Positions 51,444-59,006 of a DNA stretch of 64,000 nucleotides are shown piece by piece. The position numbers and the translations under genes were made by a program. The notes under the pieces are model-generated. The model searched no databases and was not told the DNA's origin. It saw nothing but the letters and a program-made list of their open reading frames with translations. Source of the stretch: a virus; the IMG/VR virus record IMGVR_UViG_3300009034_000018, positions 1 through 64,000 of that record; one strand, 5' to 3'. Within the stretch, counting starts at the first letter, position 1. Every line of letters starts with the position of its first letter.

Positions 51444-52205
51444 ATGAATAAAGAAAAGATATTATTTATGTGTGTCGATGCTCAAAAAGATTTTATCAAT
51501 AAAGATGGGGCATTAAGTGTTAAAGGTGCAGAAAAAATTAAACCAGCTCTTAATAATTTAATTCAATTAGCGGTTAAAATTGATAATGGTATGAATAATT
51601 ATGCGACAATAATCTATACAGGAGATAAGCATAACAAAAGCTCGAAAGAAATATCAGATCATCCTAATTTAGTAGATGGTACTTTTCTTCCACATTGTAT
51701 GGATAATACAGACGGTATGAATTTTATAGACGAAGTATACCCATTTAATCCAATAATTATTGATTGGTATTATAATACTATTGACGATATTGCTATAGAA
51801 TTTGCAAGTGAAATTATTATTTACAAAGACGATTTTGATGTATTTCAAGGAAATAAACATACAAACAACATTTTAAAAATAGTTAATCCATCTATCGTAT
51901 TTGTATTTGGCGTAGCAACTAATATTTGTGTTAATGCGGCTATGGTTGGGCTTGCAAAAAGAGGATATGAAGTTTGCCTTGTTATTGACGCTGTTAAAGA
52001 ATTACCAGGTATTTCATTAGACGAAGTAATACAAGAATGGAAGAAATATAGAATAAAATATATATCAACCATTCCATATATATCACAATATCACCATGCA
52101 TTTGAATTTTATAAGAAAATTTGCGACACATATAATCATGATTATTTTAATCAATCACACATATTAACACTAGATAAATTTATAAAAGATAGATTCGGAG
52201 ATTAG
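51444..52205 (+). CDS. pncA: nicotinamidase
   Basis: 253 residues after AGGAG. Catalytic triad: Asp12 in FMCVDAQKDF, Lys128 in YKDDFDVF, and Cys162 in GVATNICVNAAM. Metal ligands are likely Asp61, His63 and His84 (TGDKHNK, LPHC). It hydrolyses nicotinamide to nicotinate and ammonia, the input for the PncB enzyme encoded just upstream. The pair would return nicotinamide released by NAD+-consuming enzymes to NAD+, using host NadD and NadE. Confidence 0.92.
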   Translation: MNKEKILFMCVDAQKDFINKDGALSVKGAEKIKPALNNLIQLAVKIDNGMNNYATIIYTGDKHNKSSKEISDHPNLVDGTFLPHCMDNTDGMNFIDEVYPFNPIIIDWYYNTIDDIAIEFASEIIIYKDDFDVFQGNKHTNNILKIVNPSIVFVFGVATNICVNAAMVGLAKRGYEVCLVIDAVKELPGISLDEVIQEWKKYRIKYISTIPYISQYHHAFEFYKKICDTYNHDYFNQSHILTLDKFIKDRFGD

Positions 52206-52225
52206 AAATAAATATGGGATTACTT

Positions 52226-52248
52226 AGTTAAAGACTTAACTTTTATTC
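52226..52248 (+). terminator. weak terminator after the nicotinamidase gene
   Basis: AGTTAA (52226-52231) and TTAACT (52236-52241) pair around an AGAC loop, followed by TTTTATT. AT-rich and weak, but placed between convergent genes. Confidence 0.35.
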
Positions 52249-52592
52249 ATTCTTCCTGTTACTTTTTCCCATTTGGATAATTTTGGTTTTGGCGGGTGGT
52301 CTTTTTCGTGCTTTAATTTTTTGTATCTTTCCATCGCAAGCATATAGATATATATCATCGTGTTATCTTTTTCTTGGTTATCATTATTCTTAGCAATACC
52401 TAATGGTCTTCTTTCAAACCATCCCCATGCTTTAAGTTCTTCGCATATTTTGCATGTTTCTCCTTTTACCGCAATAGAAGGATCTTCAAATGCTATTTCT
52501 ATTTCATTAACTGTCTTTTCTGCCCAATCCATAGCCAACTTTTTCAATTCGTCATCCAATTTGAATTTTCTTCTTTTTCTTTCATTTATCAT
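52236..52592 (-). CDS. unrecognised charged protein with a Cys pair
   Basis: 118 residues, convergent to the nicotinamidase gene. Mostly helical (LKKLAMDWAEKTVNEIEIAF), with a CKIC pair near residue 47 followed by WGWFERRPLG, and a basic C-terminus. A single CxxC is not enough for a zinc site unless the protein dimerises. Not recognised. Confidence 0.65.
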   Translation of the reverse strand: MINERKRRKFKLDDELKKLAMDWAEKTVNEIEIAFEDPSIAVKGETCKICEELKAWGWFERRPLGIAKNNDNQEKDNTMIYIYMLAMERYKKLKHEKDHPPKPKLSKWEKVTGRMNKS

Positions 52593-52677
52593 AGTATCTA
52601 TTCCTCGACAAAAGGATTATTACTTTAAAGCACGAATAATATATCGGAATATATAGAAAAGATTTCCATAATACATC

Positions 52678-53388
52678 ATGAACTGGTATAAAAAATCATG
52701 GAATATGAAGAACTTTTTTAAGGGAATTGGAATAGGCGCTTTGTCTCTTCCATTTATGCTTATATTTTTGAATATGTCTGATGAAGACCTTAAAAATTTA
52801 TATATACAGGAACAAGGTGACGAAATCGCTGTAAAGAAAGAATTAGAAAACCGACTGCAGAAGAAAATTCAAGAGAAATTTGATTATAAACAATTTTCTG
52901 ATCACATTAAAAAATATGAGGGTTTTAGGAACGAAGTATATGATGATGGAAGAGGAAATGCAACGATTGGAATTGGACATTTGATCACCCCTCAATCAGA
53001 GAATATTTTTACTGGTTTATTCGGTGATAATATCAATTACGACGATATAGTATCTGGCAAATCTCAATTGACAGACGAACAAGTATATCAATTAGCTGAA
53101 TATGATATTGAAAAGCATTTGGGGAGAGCAAGATCTATATTCCCAAGATTTGATACATATCCGTATTACTTACAACAAGCTTTATTAAACTCTGTATATA
53201 GAGGGGATACTGGTCCTAAAACAATTAAATTAATCAATACTGGAAAATTTAGAGAAGCCGCCAAAGAATATTTAAATAGATATGATTATAACAATGCAGT
53301 AGCTCTTGGTATTCGTGGTATTAAAGCTAGGATGGAAGCAAATAGAGATGCCATGTTAAATTATGCGAATGAGTTAGAAGGTAAGTAA
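52678..53388 (+). CDS. membrane-anchored T4-type lysozyme (GH24)
   Basis: 236 residues. A start related to the MNWY leader (MNWYKKSWNMKNF) is followed by a membrane or signal-anchor segment (IGIGALSLPFMLIFLNM). The muramidase core has the GH24 signature: YEGFRNEVYDDGRGNATIGI with Glu at KYEGF, Asp at YDDG and Thr before GIGH, and ALLNSVYRGD. It cleaves peptidoglycan glycan strands for lysis. Signal-anchor endolysins are exported and released into the periplasm. It has no clear Shine-Dalgarno site. Confidence 0.9.
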   Translation: MNWYKKSWNMKNFFKGIGIGALSLPFMLIFLNMSDEDLKNLYIQEQGDEIAVKKELENRLQKKIQEKFDYKQFSDHIKKYEGFRNEVYDDGRGNATIGIGHLITPQSENIFTGLFGDNINYDDIVSGKSQLTDEQVYQLAEYDIEKHLGRARSIFPRFDTYPYYLQQALLNSVYRGDTGPKTIKLINTGKFREAAKEYLNRYDYNNAVALGIRGIKARMEANRDAMLNYANELEGK

Positions 53389-53389
53389 A

Positions 53390-53782
53390 TTAGATTATTT
53401 TCTTTTCAGTCATTGACAATTCAATTATAAAATTTTCAAAACTTTTATGTGATGTTTTTTGCACATCATTTGCAATAACAAATTTAATATGATGGTCTGT
53501 ATAGACAAGACACAACATAAATGCCATACCAAGGTCGAAATGACTACCTTTGCTATTGTTATCCCACCATATGTGTATTTCGTCGCAATCTAATATTGCT
53601 TGTCTATGAGCACTTAATATTTCCATACCAGATTGAGTTTGATCGACATCTCTTGGTGGATAATGAACTTTATATTCAACTTTTTCTAATTTTTCTACAT
53701 ATTTATCAATTTTTATTTTTTCTTCTGGTAATACTTTTCGAACAGGACACATTAAATATACTTTTTTAAAGCGTGTTGTCAT
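53390..53782 (-). CDS. nucleoside 2-deoxyribosyltransferase-like protein
   Basis: 130 residues. VYLMCPVRKVLPEEK (strand and first loop), AILDCDEIHIWW and GSHFDLGMAFML match the deoxyribosyltransferase/CMP-hydrolase fold, in which the last motif usually holds the catalytic Glu; here it is Asp (HFDLG). Members cut or exchange the N-glycosidic bond of nucleosides or nucleotides, and related folds act in NAD metabolism. The start overlaps the upstream stop by four bases. Function is inferred from the fold. Confidence 0.6.
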   Translation of the reverse strand: MTTRFKKVYLMCPVRKVLPEEKIKIDKYVEKLEKVEYKVHYPPRDVDQTQSGMEILSAHRQAILDCDEIHIWWDNNSKGSHFDLGMAFMLCLVYTDHHIKFVIANDVQKTSHKSFENFIIELSMTEKKII

Positions 53783-54141
53783 GATTTTTTATCAACTTCC
53801 TTTCGCTTTTTTCTTGTCTCTTCGACTGAAAGATATTTCGGGTGATCTTTTCGCAACAAAAATGGGTTTAATACTGGAGCATTTGCAGCAGCTTCTTTCG
53901 TGCCGTATAAATTAGATGTAAATTCAGGCCACGCTCCGCTTCCTTCAGGAGCATGCATATACACTACACCGGGATGATACCCAAATTGACATGTATCAAT
54001 AATAACAGGATACTGGCTATAGACACTACGATGTCCCCATCGGTGCATGCCAGGCGTAAGCAGATTGCCCTCTGCATCATGTGGCAAGCATTCTGTGGCC
54101 TTTCGCAGTTCTTCAAGTTCTTGTTTCTCTGTTTTAGTCAT
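53779..54141 (-). CDS. unrecognised 120-residue protein
   Basis: Start ATG 54141 (MTKTEKQELEELRK) inside the end of the upstream gene; the TTG further upstream is less likely. It has Trp/Tyr/His-rich central strands (HRWGHRSVYSQYPVIIDTCQ, GYHPGVVYMHAPEGSGAWPE) and a basic helical end. No family is recognised. It is cotranscribed with the deoxyribosyltransferase-like and YkgJ-like genes. Confidence 0.65.
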   Translation of the reverse strand: MTKTEKQELEELRKATECLPHDAEGNLLTPGMHRWGHRSVYSQYPVIIDTCQFGYHPGVVYMHAPEGSGAWPEFTSNLYGTKEAAANAPVLNPFLLRKDHPKYLSVEETRKKRKEVDKKS

Positions 54142-54694
54142 ACTTTTTAGTTGCAATCATTCGTTTTGCCGCGTCGTTATCTAATAACATCCAATAGTGG
54201 ACTATTGGCATGTGCGCTGGGAATTTATTCGCTCCATTTGCAGACAACCCTGCTATTCGTTCTGCCTCTGTCTCTCCAAAAATTTGCTCTAGACTCCATC
54301 TGTGAGCTTTGTATGCTGGTAGAGAGCCTTTGCATGCATAACATCGTAAAAGTCGATATCTGTTGCGAATTATCAGCGTACCATTCTTGTTTAACGTAAA
54401 AGGACTAGCACGACAGCCAAATGGCTTCCATTTCTTGTGTATACAACAGAATCCATCGTCTGTCTTGAATGGGCATAAACCGCGTTTATCTGCCTGTATA
54501 AATCCATTTTGTACGGTTGGTCCAAGTGATTCAATTCTATCCCTTTCGCTAATGTGTATAGTTACAAGAATGCCATCCTTGCTCTGGCAACACCGCCCCT
54601 GGCATACATCGCGAATATAATCCTTGTCGCATCTGTGAAAGCGTTGCCGCAAACTGGCCCCACTAATCATTACTTCTATTGTAGCCGTTTCCAT
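54134..54694 (-). CDS. YkgJ-type cysteine-cluster protein
   Basis: 186 residues. Cysteines follow the YkgJ zinc/iron-chelating pattern: VCQGRCCQ (C-x3-CC), GLCPFKTDDGFCCIH and PFGCRASPF, plus a later RLLRCYACKG. Proteins of this family bind a metal ion, perhaps as metal shuttles or oxidoreductases, with unknown roles. The base composition is richer in G+C than most of the window, as in the pseudopilin gene, suggesting recent gain. Confidence 0.7.
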   Translation of the reverse strand: METATIEVMISGASLRQRFHRCDKDYIRDVCQGRCCQSKDGILVTIHISERDRIESLGPTVQNGFIQADKRGLCPFKTDDGFCCIHKKWKPFGCRASPFTLNKNGTLIIRNRYRLLRCYACKGSLPAYKAHRWSLEQIFGETEAERIAGLSANGANKFPAHMPIVHYWMLLDNDAAKRMIATKKYD

Positions 54695-54724
54695 ATAATG
54701 ATTTTTCTATATCAATGCTATTCT

Positions 54725-55027
54725 TTATACGCATCGACTCATTGCTGCATCTGCATCAGATATTATTGTTTCTTTTGCTTCGCCAGGAGATTCTCTTTCT
54801 TGTAATAGCTCAAGTTTATATTCATCTATATGAGCCTGCATCATATTTAAATAATTCTGTGCGTCTTCTAAATCTTTTTCTTTGCCATAAAGATTTGCTC
54901 GATTTTGAGATCTTTTGGCTAGATTATGAACAAAATTACCTAATTCCTGTAATGAATAATCTCTCCATGATCCATCAATATATTTATCTCTATGCTTCAA
55001 AATACTATTTGGGGTCTTTGGCTTCAT
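54725..55027 (-). CDS. small helical protein coupled to the vWA gene
   Basis: 100 residues, almost entirely helical (LGNFVHNLAKRSQNRANLYG, AQNYLNMMQAHIDEYKLELL). Its start lies 23 bases inside the end of the vWA gene, so the two are translationally coupled and may interact. Family unknown. Confidence 0.65.
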   Translation of the reverse strand: MKPKTPNSILKHRDKYIDGSWRDYSLQELGNFVHNLAKRSQNRANLYGKEKDLEDAQNYLNMMQAHIDEYKLELLQERESPGEAKETIISDADAAMSRCV

Positions 55028-55766
55028 TTTTATCCTCCTCTATAATGGTTTTTTCTATATCTTCTGGCTTTATTTCATCCCCATCTTGATCAGTATAATA
55101 ATTACTCATCAATTCTTTCCCGCCTAAGCCTTTGCATCTTTTTGACGCAAATGAATCCATCGCCATAGAACTACCTCTAAATGCAGATCTCGTTCCAACA
55201 GCCGTTCTATTATACCCTATGGAGTTTGCTATGCCCATCCTTTTTGCTTCTTTATCCACATCTATTTCTGTTCCTATATATGTAAATACCCAGTTATTTG
55301 TTTTCTCTAACTCCTTTTTTCTATTTGGAACTAATTTGCGATTTTCTGAGGAAGAAGCATTTTCGACACCATCTGTAAAGATATTAACAATAACTTTCGC
55401 ATCGACAAAATCATTTTCCGCCAACTCATCTTTAACATCTTTTTCCATTTCATTAATTGCAACACCAATCGCATCCCACATAGCCGTAGATCCTCGTGGT
55501 ACATAATCATCGTGTTTTAATTCATCAACTTCATTAACTGGAATATTGAAGAATACTATATCAACATCAGAATTGAATGTTACAAGAGAAGCATAAAACT
55601 CTTGGTCTGGATACTTCTGCGCCACTTTTTTCATTTCTTGGACATATTCGTTAAAACCAAGTCTTGTTGCTTCCCTCACGCAATCCATTGAGCCACTTTT
55701 GTCCAAGACAATAACATTATATGTTTTTTTCAATCTATTGTCTTTTTTCCTTACTCTCTTTCCCAT
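55005..55766 (-). CDS. von Willebrand factor A domain protein
   Basis: 253 residues after GGAG. The MIDAS motif DKSGSM (about 22-27), a second acidic loop with RGSTAMWDAIG (Thr), and VIVNIFTDGVENASS give the full vWA metal site. Resembles TerY-like vWA proteins of bacteria and phages, which act in complexes with kinases or phosphatases. The C-terminus is a charged tail. Role in the phage is unknown. Confidence 0.85.
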   Translation of the reverse strand: MGKRVRKKDNRLKKTYNVIVLDKSGSMDCVREATRLGFNEYVQEMKKVAQKYPDQEFYASLVTFNSDVDIVFFNIPVNEVDELKHDDYVPRGSTAMWDAIGVAINEMEKDVKDELAENDFVDAKVIVNIFTDGVENASSSENRKLVPNRKKELEKTNNWVFTYIGTEIDVDKEAKRMGIANSIGYNRTAVGTRSAFRGSSMAMDSFASKRCKGLGGKELMSNYYTDQDGDEIKPEDIEKTIIEEDKNEAKDPK

Positions 55767-55804
55767 AATTCTATCTCCTTTATTTTCTGTGCTTGTCAGA
55801 TAAA

Positions 55805-55894
55805 TGGGCGCGACAGGAATTGAACCTGTGATGTTTACCCTGTGGGATGAGTTTTACAGACTCATATGACACAACCAGCAGTCGTCTCACGCCC
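55805..55894 (-). tRNA. tRNA-Tyr(GTA)
   Basis: 90 bases. Acceptor GGGCGTG / CGCGCCC with A73, anticodon stem TGAGT/ACTCA with loop CTGTAAA (anticodon GTA), T arm ACAGG TTCAATT CCTGT. The long variable arm is normal for bacterial tRNA-Tyr. No CCA is encoded. A CTATAATA box stands ten bases upstream of the 5' end. Confidence 0.9.
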
Positions 55895-55903
55895 TTTATG
55901 TTA

Positions 55904-55911
55904 TATTATAG
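55904..55911 (-). promoter_or_regulatory. -10-like CTATAATA for tRNA-Tyr
   Basis: CTATAATA on the minus strand directly upstream of the tRNA-Tyr 5' end, at the distance expected if transcription begins at or near the tRNA. A TTCAAA element 16 bases upstream is a poor -35. Confidence 0.4.
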
Positions 55912-55978
55912 CAGGGACAATCTGTTTTTGAATATTTTATTAAAGGTTTTTATAAATAACACATTATATTTTAATACT

Positions 55979-56119
55979 ATGAAGATCAAATATAAAAGAT
56001 TGTCTCGGAAAAAACGAAAAACTAAACGAAAAATATCTATGAAAAAATATGCAAAAGTTGCAGGCAATACTAAAAAATCTAGAAAATTCAGAAGAAGAGG
56101 TTGTGGATGCAATAAATAA
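55979..56119 (+). CDS. small basic protein with CGC tail
   Basis: 46 residues from ATG 55979 (MKIKYKRLSRKKRK). More than a third is Lys/Arg, and it ends RRRGCGCNK. The longer in-frame extension upstream overlaps tRNA-Tyr on the other strand and is rejected. A TATAAATA box (T4-late-promoter-like) lies at about 55951-55958. It may bind DNA or RNA. Small plus-strand gene in a minus-strand region, so moderate confidence. Confidence 0.5.
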   Translation: MKIKYKRLSRKKRKTKRKISMKKYAKVAGNTKKSRKFRRRGCGCNK

Positions 56120-56120
56120 C

Positions 56121-56492
56121 TTAGTGAGAAATTTTGTGAGCTATTTCCTTATCAATCATGTTATAAATCAATGACCATTTTTTATGATATTCATTGCATA
56201 ACAATCTCATATTTTTATAATATTTTATAATACCATCTGGTACATAATCCTCTAAATCAAACTTGCAAATATTTGTTGAAGTGATGTCTACTCTTCGTTG
56301 TAATATTTTAATATCTCTATCTATTTCTTCAACTAATTTACACATCTTACAATGTTTTTCTTTAGAAAACTCATGATTAGATTTATATAAAACAAATAGT
56401 AATTCTTCATTTGCTTGTTCTTGCATATCTAACTTGGTGATAAATTCGGCTAATCTATCAAGAAACTCACATGTCTTAAACTCATTTAACAT
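56121..56492 (-). CDS. unrecognised helical protein
   Basis: 123 residues from ATG 56492 after GGAG; an earlier in-frame ATG lies in a terminator. Mostly helical (FLDRLAEFITKLDMQEQANE) with a CKMC pair near residue 60. Convergent to the small basic-protein gene. Not recognised. Confidence 0.65.
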   Translation of the reverse strand: MLNEFKTCEFLDRLAEFITKLDMQEQANEELLFVLYKSNHEFSKEKHCKMCKLVEEIDRDIKILQRRVDITSTNICKFDLEDYVPDGIIKYYKNMRLLCNEYHKKWSLIYNMIDKEIAHKISH

Positions 56493-56505
56493 AATAATGC
56501 TCCAT

Positions 56506-56532
56506 AAAATAAAAATAGCCAGCATGACTGGC
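56506..56532 (-). terminator. rho-independent terminator
   Basis: GCCAG/CTGGC five-base-pair stem (56518-56522 with 56528-56532), a five-base loop and TATTTTTATTTT on the minus strand, right after the stop of the 56534-56962 gene and before the GGAG-ATG of the next gene. Confidence 0.6.
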
Positions 56533-56533
56533 A

Positions 56534-56962
56534 TTAAATTCGTATAATATTAGGTCCACCTTTTTCTACAGCATTGTCGATCTGTTTTATTGCATCTGCT
56601 GGAGCAACAGCTATCTTTGGCTCTTTTTTCTCTTCTTCTTGATTCTTCTTAATCTCTTGTTGAACTTGTTCTACAGTTTCATAAAATAGAGAAAATGCTT
56701 CATCTATTGTTTTCGCGTTTGGAATTGAAAATCTTATTTCTTTTGGTACTGGGACTGATTGCGGTCCTTCTTCTGTAATAATCATCTGAATAACCATCAT
56801 AATAATAGCGCCATAATAAATATTATCTTGGGCAACTTGTTTAAACTCTCTATCCTCCTCACTGGCCATTTCTACTTGCCCGACTTTTGCCCATTCTTCT
56901 ATCCTGCGTCCGTCTTCTGTCATGTATTCAGTTTTTTTACGATAATTAACCATCTTTTCCAT
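56534..56962 (-). CDS. unrecognised 142-residue protein
   Basis: Start ATG 56962 after AAAGGG. A basic N-terminus (MEKMVNYRKKTEYM), a helical middle that includes IYYGAIIMMVIQMIITEEG, and a Glu/Lys-rich, then Pro/Ala-rich C-terminus. A terminator follows it. No family recognised. Confidence 0.65.
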   Translation of the reverse strand: MEKMVNYRKKTEYMTEDGRRIEEWAKVGQVEMASEEDREFKQVAQDNIYYGAIIMMVIQMIITEEGPQSVPVPKEIRFSIPNAKTIDEAFSLFYETVEQVQQEIKKNQEEEKKEPKIAVAPADAIKQIDNAVEKGGPNIIRI

Positions 56963-57003
56963 TTTAATAACCCTTTCTATCTAATGATAATTGCTTTATA
57001 TTA

Positions 57004-57011
57004 CATTATAG
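57004..57011 (-). promoter_or_regulatory. -10-like CTATAATG for the 56962 gene
   Basis: CTATAATG on the minus strand, 41 bases upstream of ATG 56962 and just downstream of tRNA-Gln. Confidence 0.35.
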
Positions 57012-57044
57012 TAATATGTTATAAACAATAAATACATTTTTAAC

Positions 57045-57118
57045 TGCCCCTGCAGGAATCGAACCTGCGTCACCGAGAATCAGAATCTCGTTCCCGTAGC
57101 CAACACAGGACCAAGGGC
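57045..57118 (-). tRNA. tRNA-Gln(CTG)
   Basis: 74 bases. Acceptor GCCCTTG / CAGGGGC (one G-T and no mismatch) with A73, D stem CCTG/CGGG, anticodon stem CGAGA/TCTCG with loop TTCTGAT (anticodon CTG), and T arm GCAGG TTCGATT CCTGC. No CCA encoded. CTATAATA boxes lie on either side. Confidence 0.9.
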
Positions 57119-57130
57119 ATTAGTCTACTA

Positions 57131-57138
57131 TATTATAG
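57131..57138 (-). promoter_or_regulatory. -10-like CTATAATA for tRNA-Gln
   Basis: CTATAATA on the minus strand, 13 bases upstream of the tRNA-Gln 5' end. No convincing -35. Confidence 0.4.
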
Positions 57139-57148
57139 ATATAAATAT

Positions 57149-57442
57149 TCATTTTTCTATTTTTATCACTTTGCCGAAAATATTTTTTTTATGTATCCAA
57201 GCGTTGATTTTACCTTTATTATTACTTATTTGATATCTTTGCCCATTTACTGCACTAATAAGATGTATATAATATCTTCCTTTGACTTTACAAAATACCA
57301 TATCCCCTTTTTTAAAAGATTTTGAAGGAGAAATTGTTATTTTATTTCCACTATTTATCTTTGGCGACATAGAATTACCTTTTGGTCTGCATTGTACTGT
57401 ATTGCCAGCTTCTAAATCCATAATGTGTTTTTTCCAATTCAT
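57149..57442 (-). CDS. S24/S26-like peptidase-fold protein
   Basis: 97 residues. VQCRPKGNSMSPKINSGNK carries the catalytic-Ser signature of LexA/signal-peptidase-type proteins. FKKGDMVFCKVKGRYYIHLI follows where the general base is expected; it holds His rather than Lys, as in ER-type signal peptidases and a group of short phage/bacterial homologues. The protein is only the catalytic domain, with no DNA-binding part and no membrane anchor. Activity is unproven. Confidence 0.7.
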   Translation of the reverse strand: MNWKKHIMDLEAGNTVQCRPKGNSMSPKINSGNKITISPSKSFKKGDMVFCKVKGRYYIHLISAVNGQRYQISNNKGKINAWIHKKNIFGKVIKIEK

Positions 57443-57452
57443 AATAATAAAA

Positions 57453-57537
57453 CGGAAGATGAAGGAATTGAACCCTCAACGAAATTAACGCTGGCCAAGT
57501 GTTCGAAACTTGTTAAGCACCATGCTTGCCATCTTCC
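57453..57537 (-). tRNA. tRNA-Ser(CGA)
   Basis: 85 bases with a long variable arm, as expected for tRNA-Ser. Acceptor GGAAGAT / ATCTTCC with G73, anticodon stem CAAGT/ACTTG with loop TTCGAAC (anticodon CGA), and T arm GAGGG TTCAATT CCTTC. No CCA encoded. Its first 25 bases are also the 3' coding end of the upstream protein gene. Confidence 0.88.
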
Positions 57538-57728
57538 AAATATTTGCGCTCTTGTATCGTCTTTTTGCCAAAATATTTACGAGGATTACCACACATTGCA
57601 CAAGAACATATTGCTAAATGATCTGCATAATATATTGCCTTTCTATGATAACTACCATATAATTTTATGGCTTTTTTCTTCATTTTTCGCTTATAGTATC
57701 TTCTCAATGATCGTTTACAAGATTTCAT
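57513..57728 (-). CDS. small conserved CSC-MCGNPRK protein
   Basis: 71 residues. A basic helical start (MKSCKRSLRRYYKRK) precedes CSCAMCGNPRKYFGKKTIQE, a motif found in small proteins of many bacteria and phages with no assigned function; the cysteines suggest zinc binding. The C-terminal codons and stop lie inside tRNA-Ser. The start overlaps the 55-residue gene by 14 bases. Confidence 0.75.
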   Translation of the reverse strand: MKSCKRSLRRYYKRKMKKKAIKLYGSYHRKAIYYADHLAICSCAMCGNPRKYFGKKTIQERKYLEDGKHGA

Positions 57729-57882
57729 TATTATTATATTTTGTTTTTCTCAACATCTTATTCCTTTTCCTTTTCCATAATCTCTTTGCTATCCGTATAT
57801 CTCTTTGCAATACTTCTTCTCCAGCACAAGGATCTTTAAGATGTTTCATTAACCATGCTTCTTTTTTTGATTTAGGTTTCAT
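57715..57882 (-). CDS. small basic protein between ATP-grasp and CSC genes
   Basis: 55 residues (MKPKSKKEAWLMKHLKDPCA ... NNNEIL). Its start overlaps the ATP-grasp stop by 11 bases, and its end overlaps the next start by 14, so three genes are chained by coupling. The overlaps and composition support a real gene. Helical and basic; may bind nucleic acid. No family recognised. Confidence 0.6.
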   Translation of the reverse strand: MKPKSKKEAWLMKHLKDPCAGEEVLQRDIRIAKRLWKRKRNKMLRKTKYNNNEIL

Positions 57883-58732
57883 TATATTCTTTCCATTCTG
57901 ATAAAGCTAATTTGGATGCAATCTCCACTATCGGCTTCATATCACAATTATATAAATCTGAACAAGAAAAAGAATTTATTTCTAATAGATAAAATCTATT
58001 ATTAGATAGACATATATCCATTGTATATAGTTTGTCAGGCTCCCATTTGTTTTTTGCTATTTCTTCAGCAAAATTTTTAGCATCTAAATTTTGTCCAGAC
58101 CATTCTAATAATTCTTCATTGATTGATACTTCCAATTCTCCACAATAAATTTCTTTATATGAGCTTCCAGATATAACTTTCTTTTCTGCAACAACAAATC
58201 TCCATTCTTTCTCTATATCTTTTGCTCCAGACACCACGACAAGTAAATTTTCATCTTCATGATAAAATCCAAACCCTAATTCATCTAGAGTCAGTTTTTC
58301 TCTATTTACGACACAACCAGTAAATGATTTAGATCCCTTATCTGGTCTTATAAAAAAATTATCCGTTTCCAATAAACGGCACAACTGATGTTTTCTTCTT
58401 ATCGCTTCTTTCATCGGCAGCATTATATAATCTTTATTAAAAAGATATTCTCCAAAATAAGTATAATATTTTGAGCAATAAAAATTCTTGAAATTGCACC
58501 AAGGTCCAGGAATCCACGGTTTCTTTTTTTGTAATCTTGCAGCCAGATTTAAAGATCCATAAAAAATAACACAATCATTATCTGCATATTTACAATCAGA
58601 AATTCCATCCTTGTGTTCTAGATTAACACATTTCAATAATGTATATTCAAATCCTTGACGACATATTTCTTCTATCAAAGATGATAAGTCTTCATTAAAT
58701 ACATCTCGTTCTATTAACCATTTGGGTTGCAT
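57872..58732 (-). CDS. ATP-grasp protein, R2K-like
   Basis: 286 residues. FIRPDKGSKSFTGCVV (nucleotide-binding Lys/Gly loop), EKEWRFVVAEKKVISGS, YTMDICLSNNRFYLLEINSF (metal-binding Asp and E-x-N) give the ATP-grasp pattern of the R2K group, which is common in phages and thought to modify proteins or peptides by ATP-dependent ligation. The first 100 residues form the N-terminal pre-ATP-grasp domain. Acceptor unknown. Linked by overlaps to two small genes. Confidence 0.8.
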   Translation of the reverse strand: MQPKWLIERDVFNEDLSSLIEEICRQGFEYTLLKCVNLEHKDGISDCKYADNDCVIFYGSLNLAARLQKKKPWIPGPWCNFKNFYCSKYYTYFGEYLFNKDYIMLPMKEAIRRKHQLCRLLETDNFFIRPDKGSKSFTGCVVNREKLTLDELGFGFYHEDENLLVVVSGAKDIEKEWRFVVAEKKVISGSSYKEIYCGELEVSINEELLEWSGQNLDAKNFAEEIAKNKWEPDKLYTMDICLSNNRFYLLEINSFSCSDLYNCDMKPIVEIASKLALSEWKEYNET

Positions 58733-58770
58733 AAGTTATATTTCTATTTTATAGTATATGCAGAATCACT

Positions 58771-58983
58771 TTAATTCGGACCACACCATCTTATCATAAC
58801 GACATCTTTTGTGTTTTCGTTGGTATAAGATGTACCATCAGGACCATAATATACGCTAGGGAATACTTGACCCATTTCGATGAAAGATAACTCGCAATCA
58901 TTACCCTCTATTTCATCACAAACATATACTTCTAATTCTTGATCGAATTTTTGAAGTTCTTTTATCAATTCTTTTACATTCAT
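58771..58983 (-). CDS. small acidic phage protein
   Basis: 70 residues from ATG 58983 after AAAGG (MNVKELIKELQKFDQELEVY). Resembles a widespread small phage family with the start (L)xELIxxLxxFDxxxxV and a later VMIRWCGPN-type end, function unknown. An upstream in-frame ATG overlaps the tRNA-like gene and is rejected. Confidence 0.65.
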   Translation of the reverse strand: MNVKELIKELQKFDQELEVYVCDEIEGNDCELSFIEMGQVFPSVYYGPDGTSYTNENTKDVVMIRWCGPN

Positions 58984-59006
58984 TGTATTTTTACCTTTCT
59001 TTGATA

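Noticed and set aside
55847-55978. N-terminal extension of the small basic plus-strand protein
   Set aside because: It overlaps tRNA-Tyr and has no ribosome site; ATG 55979 gives a coherent basic protein.
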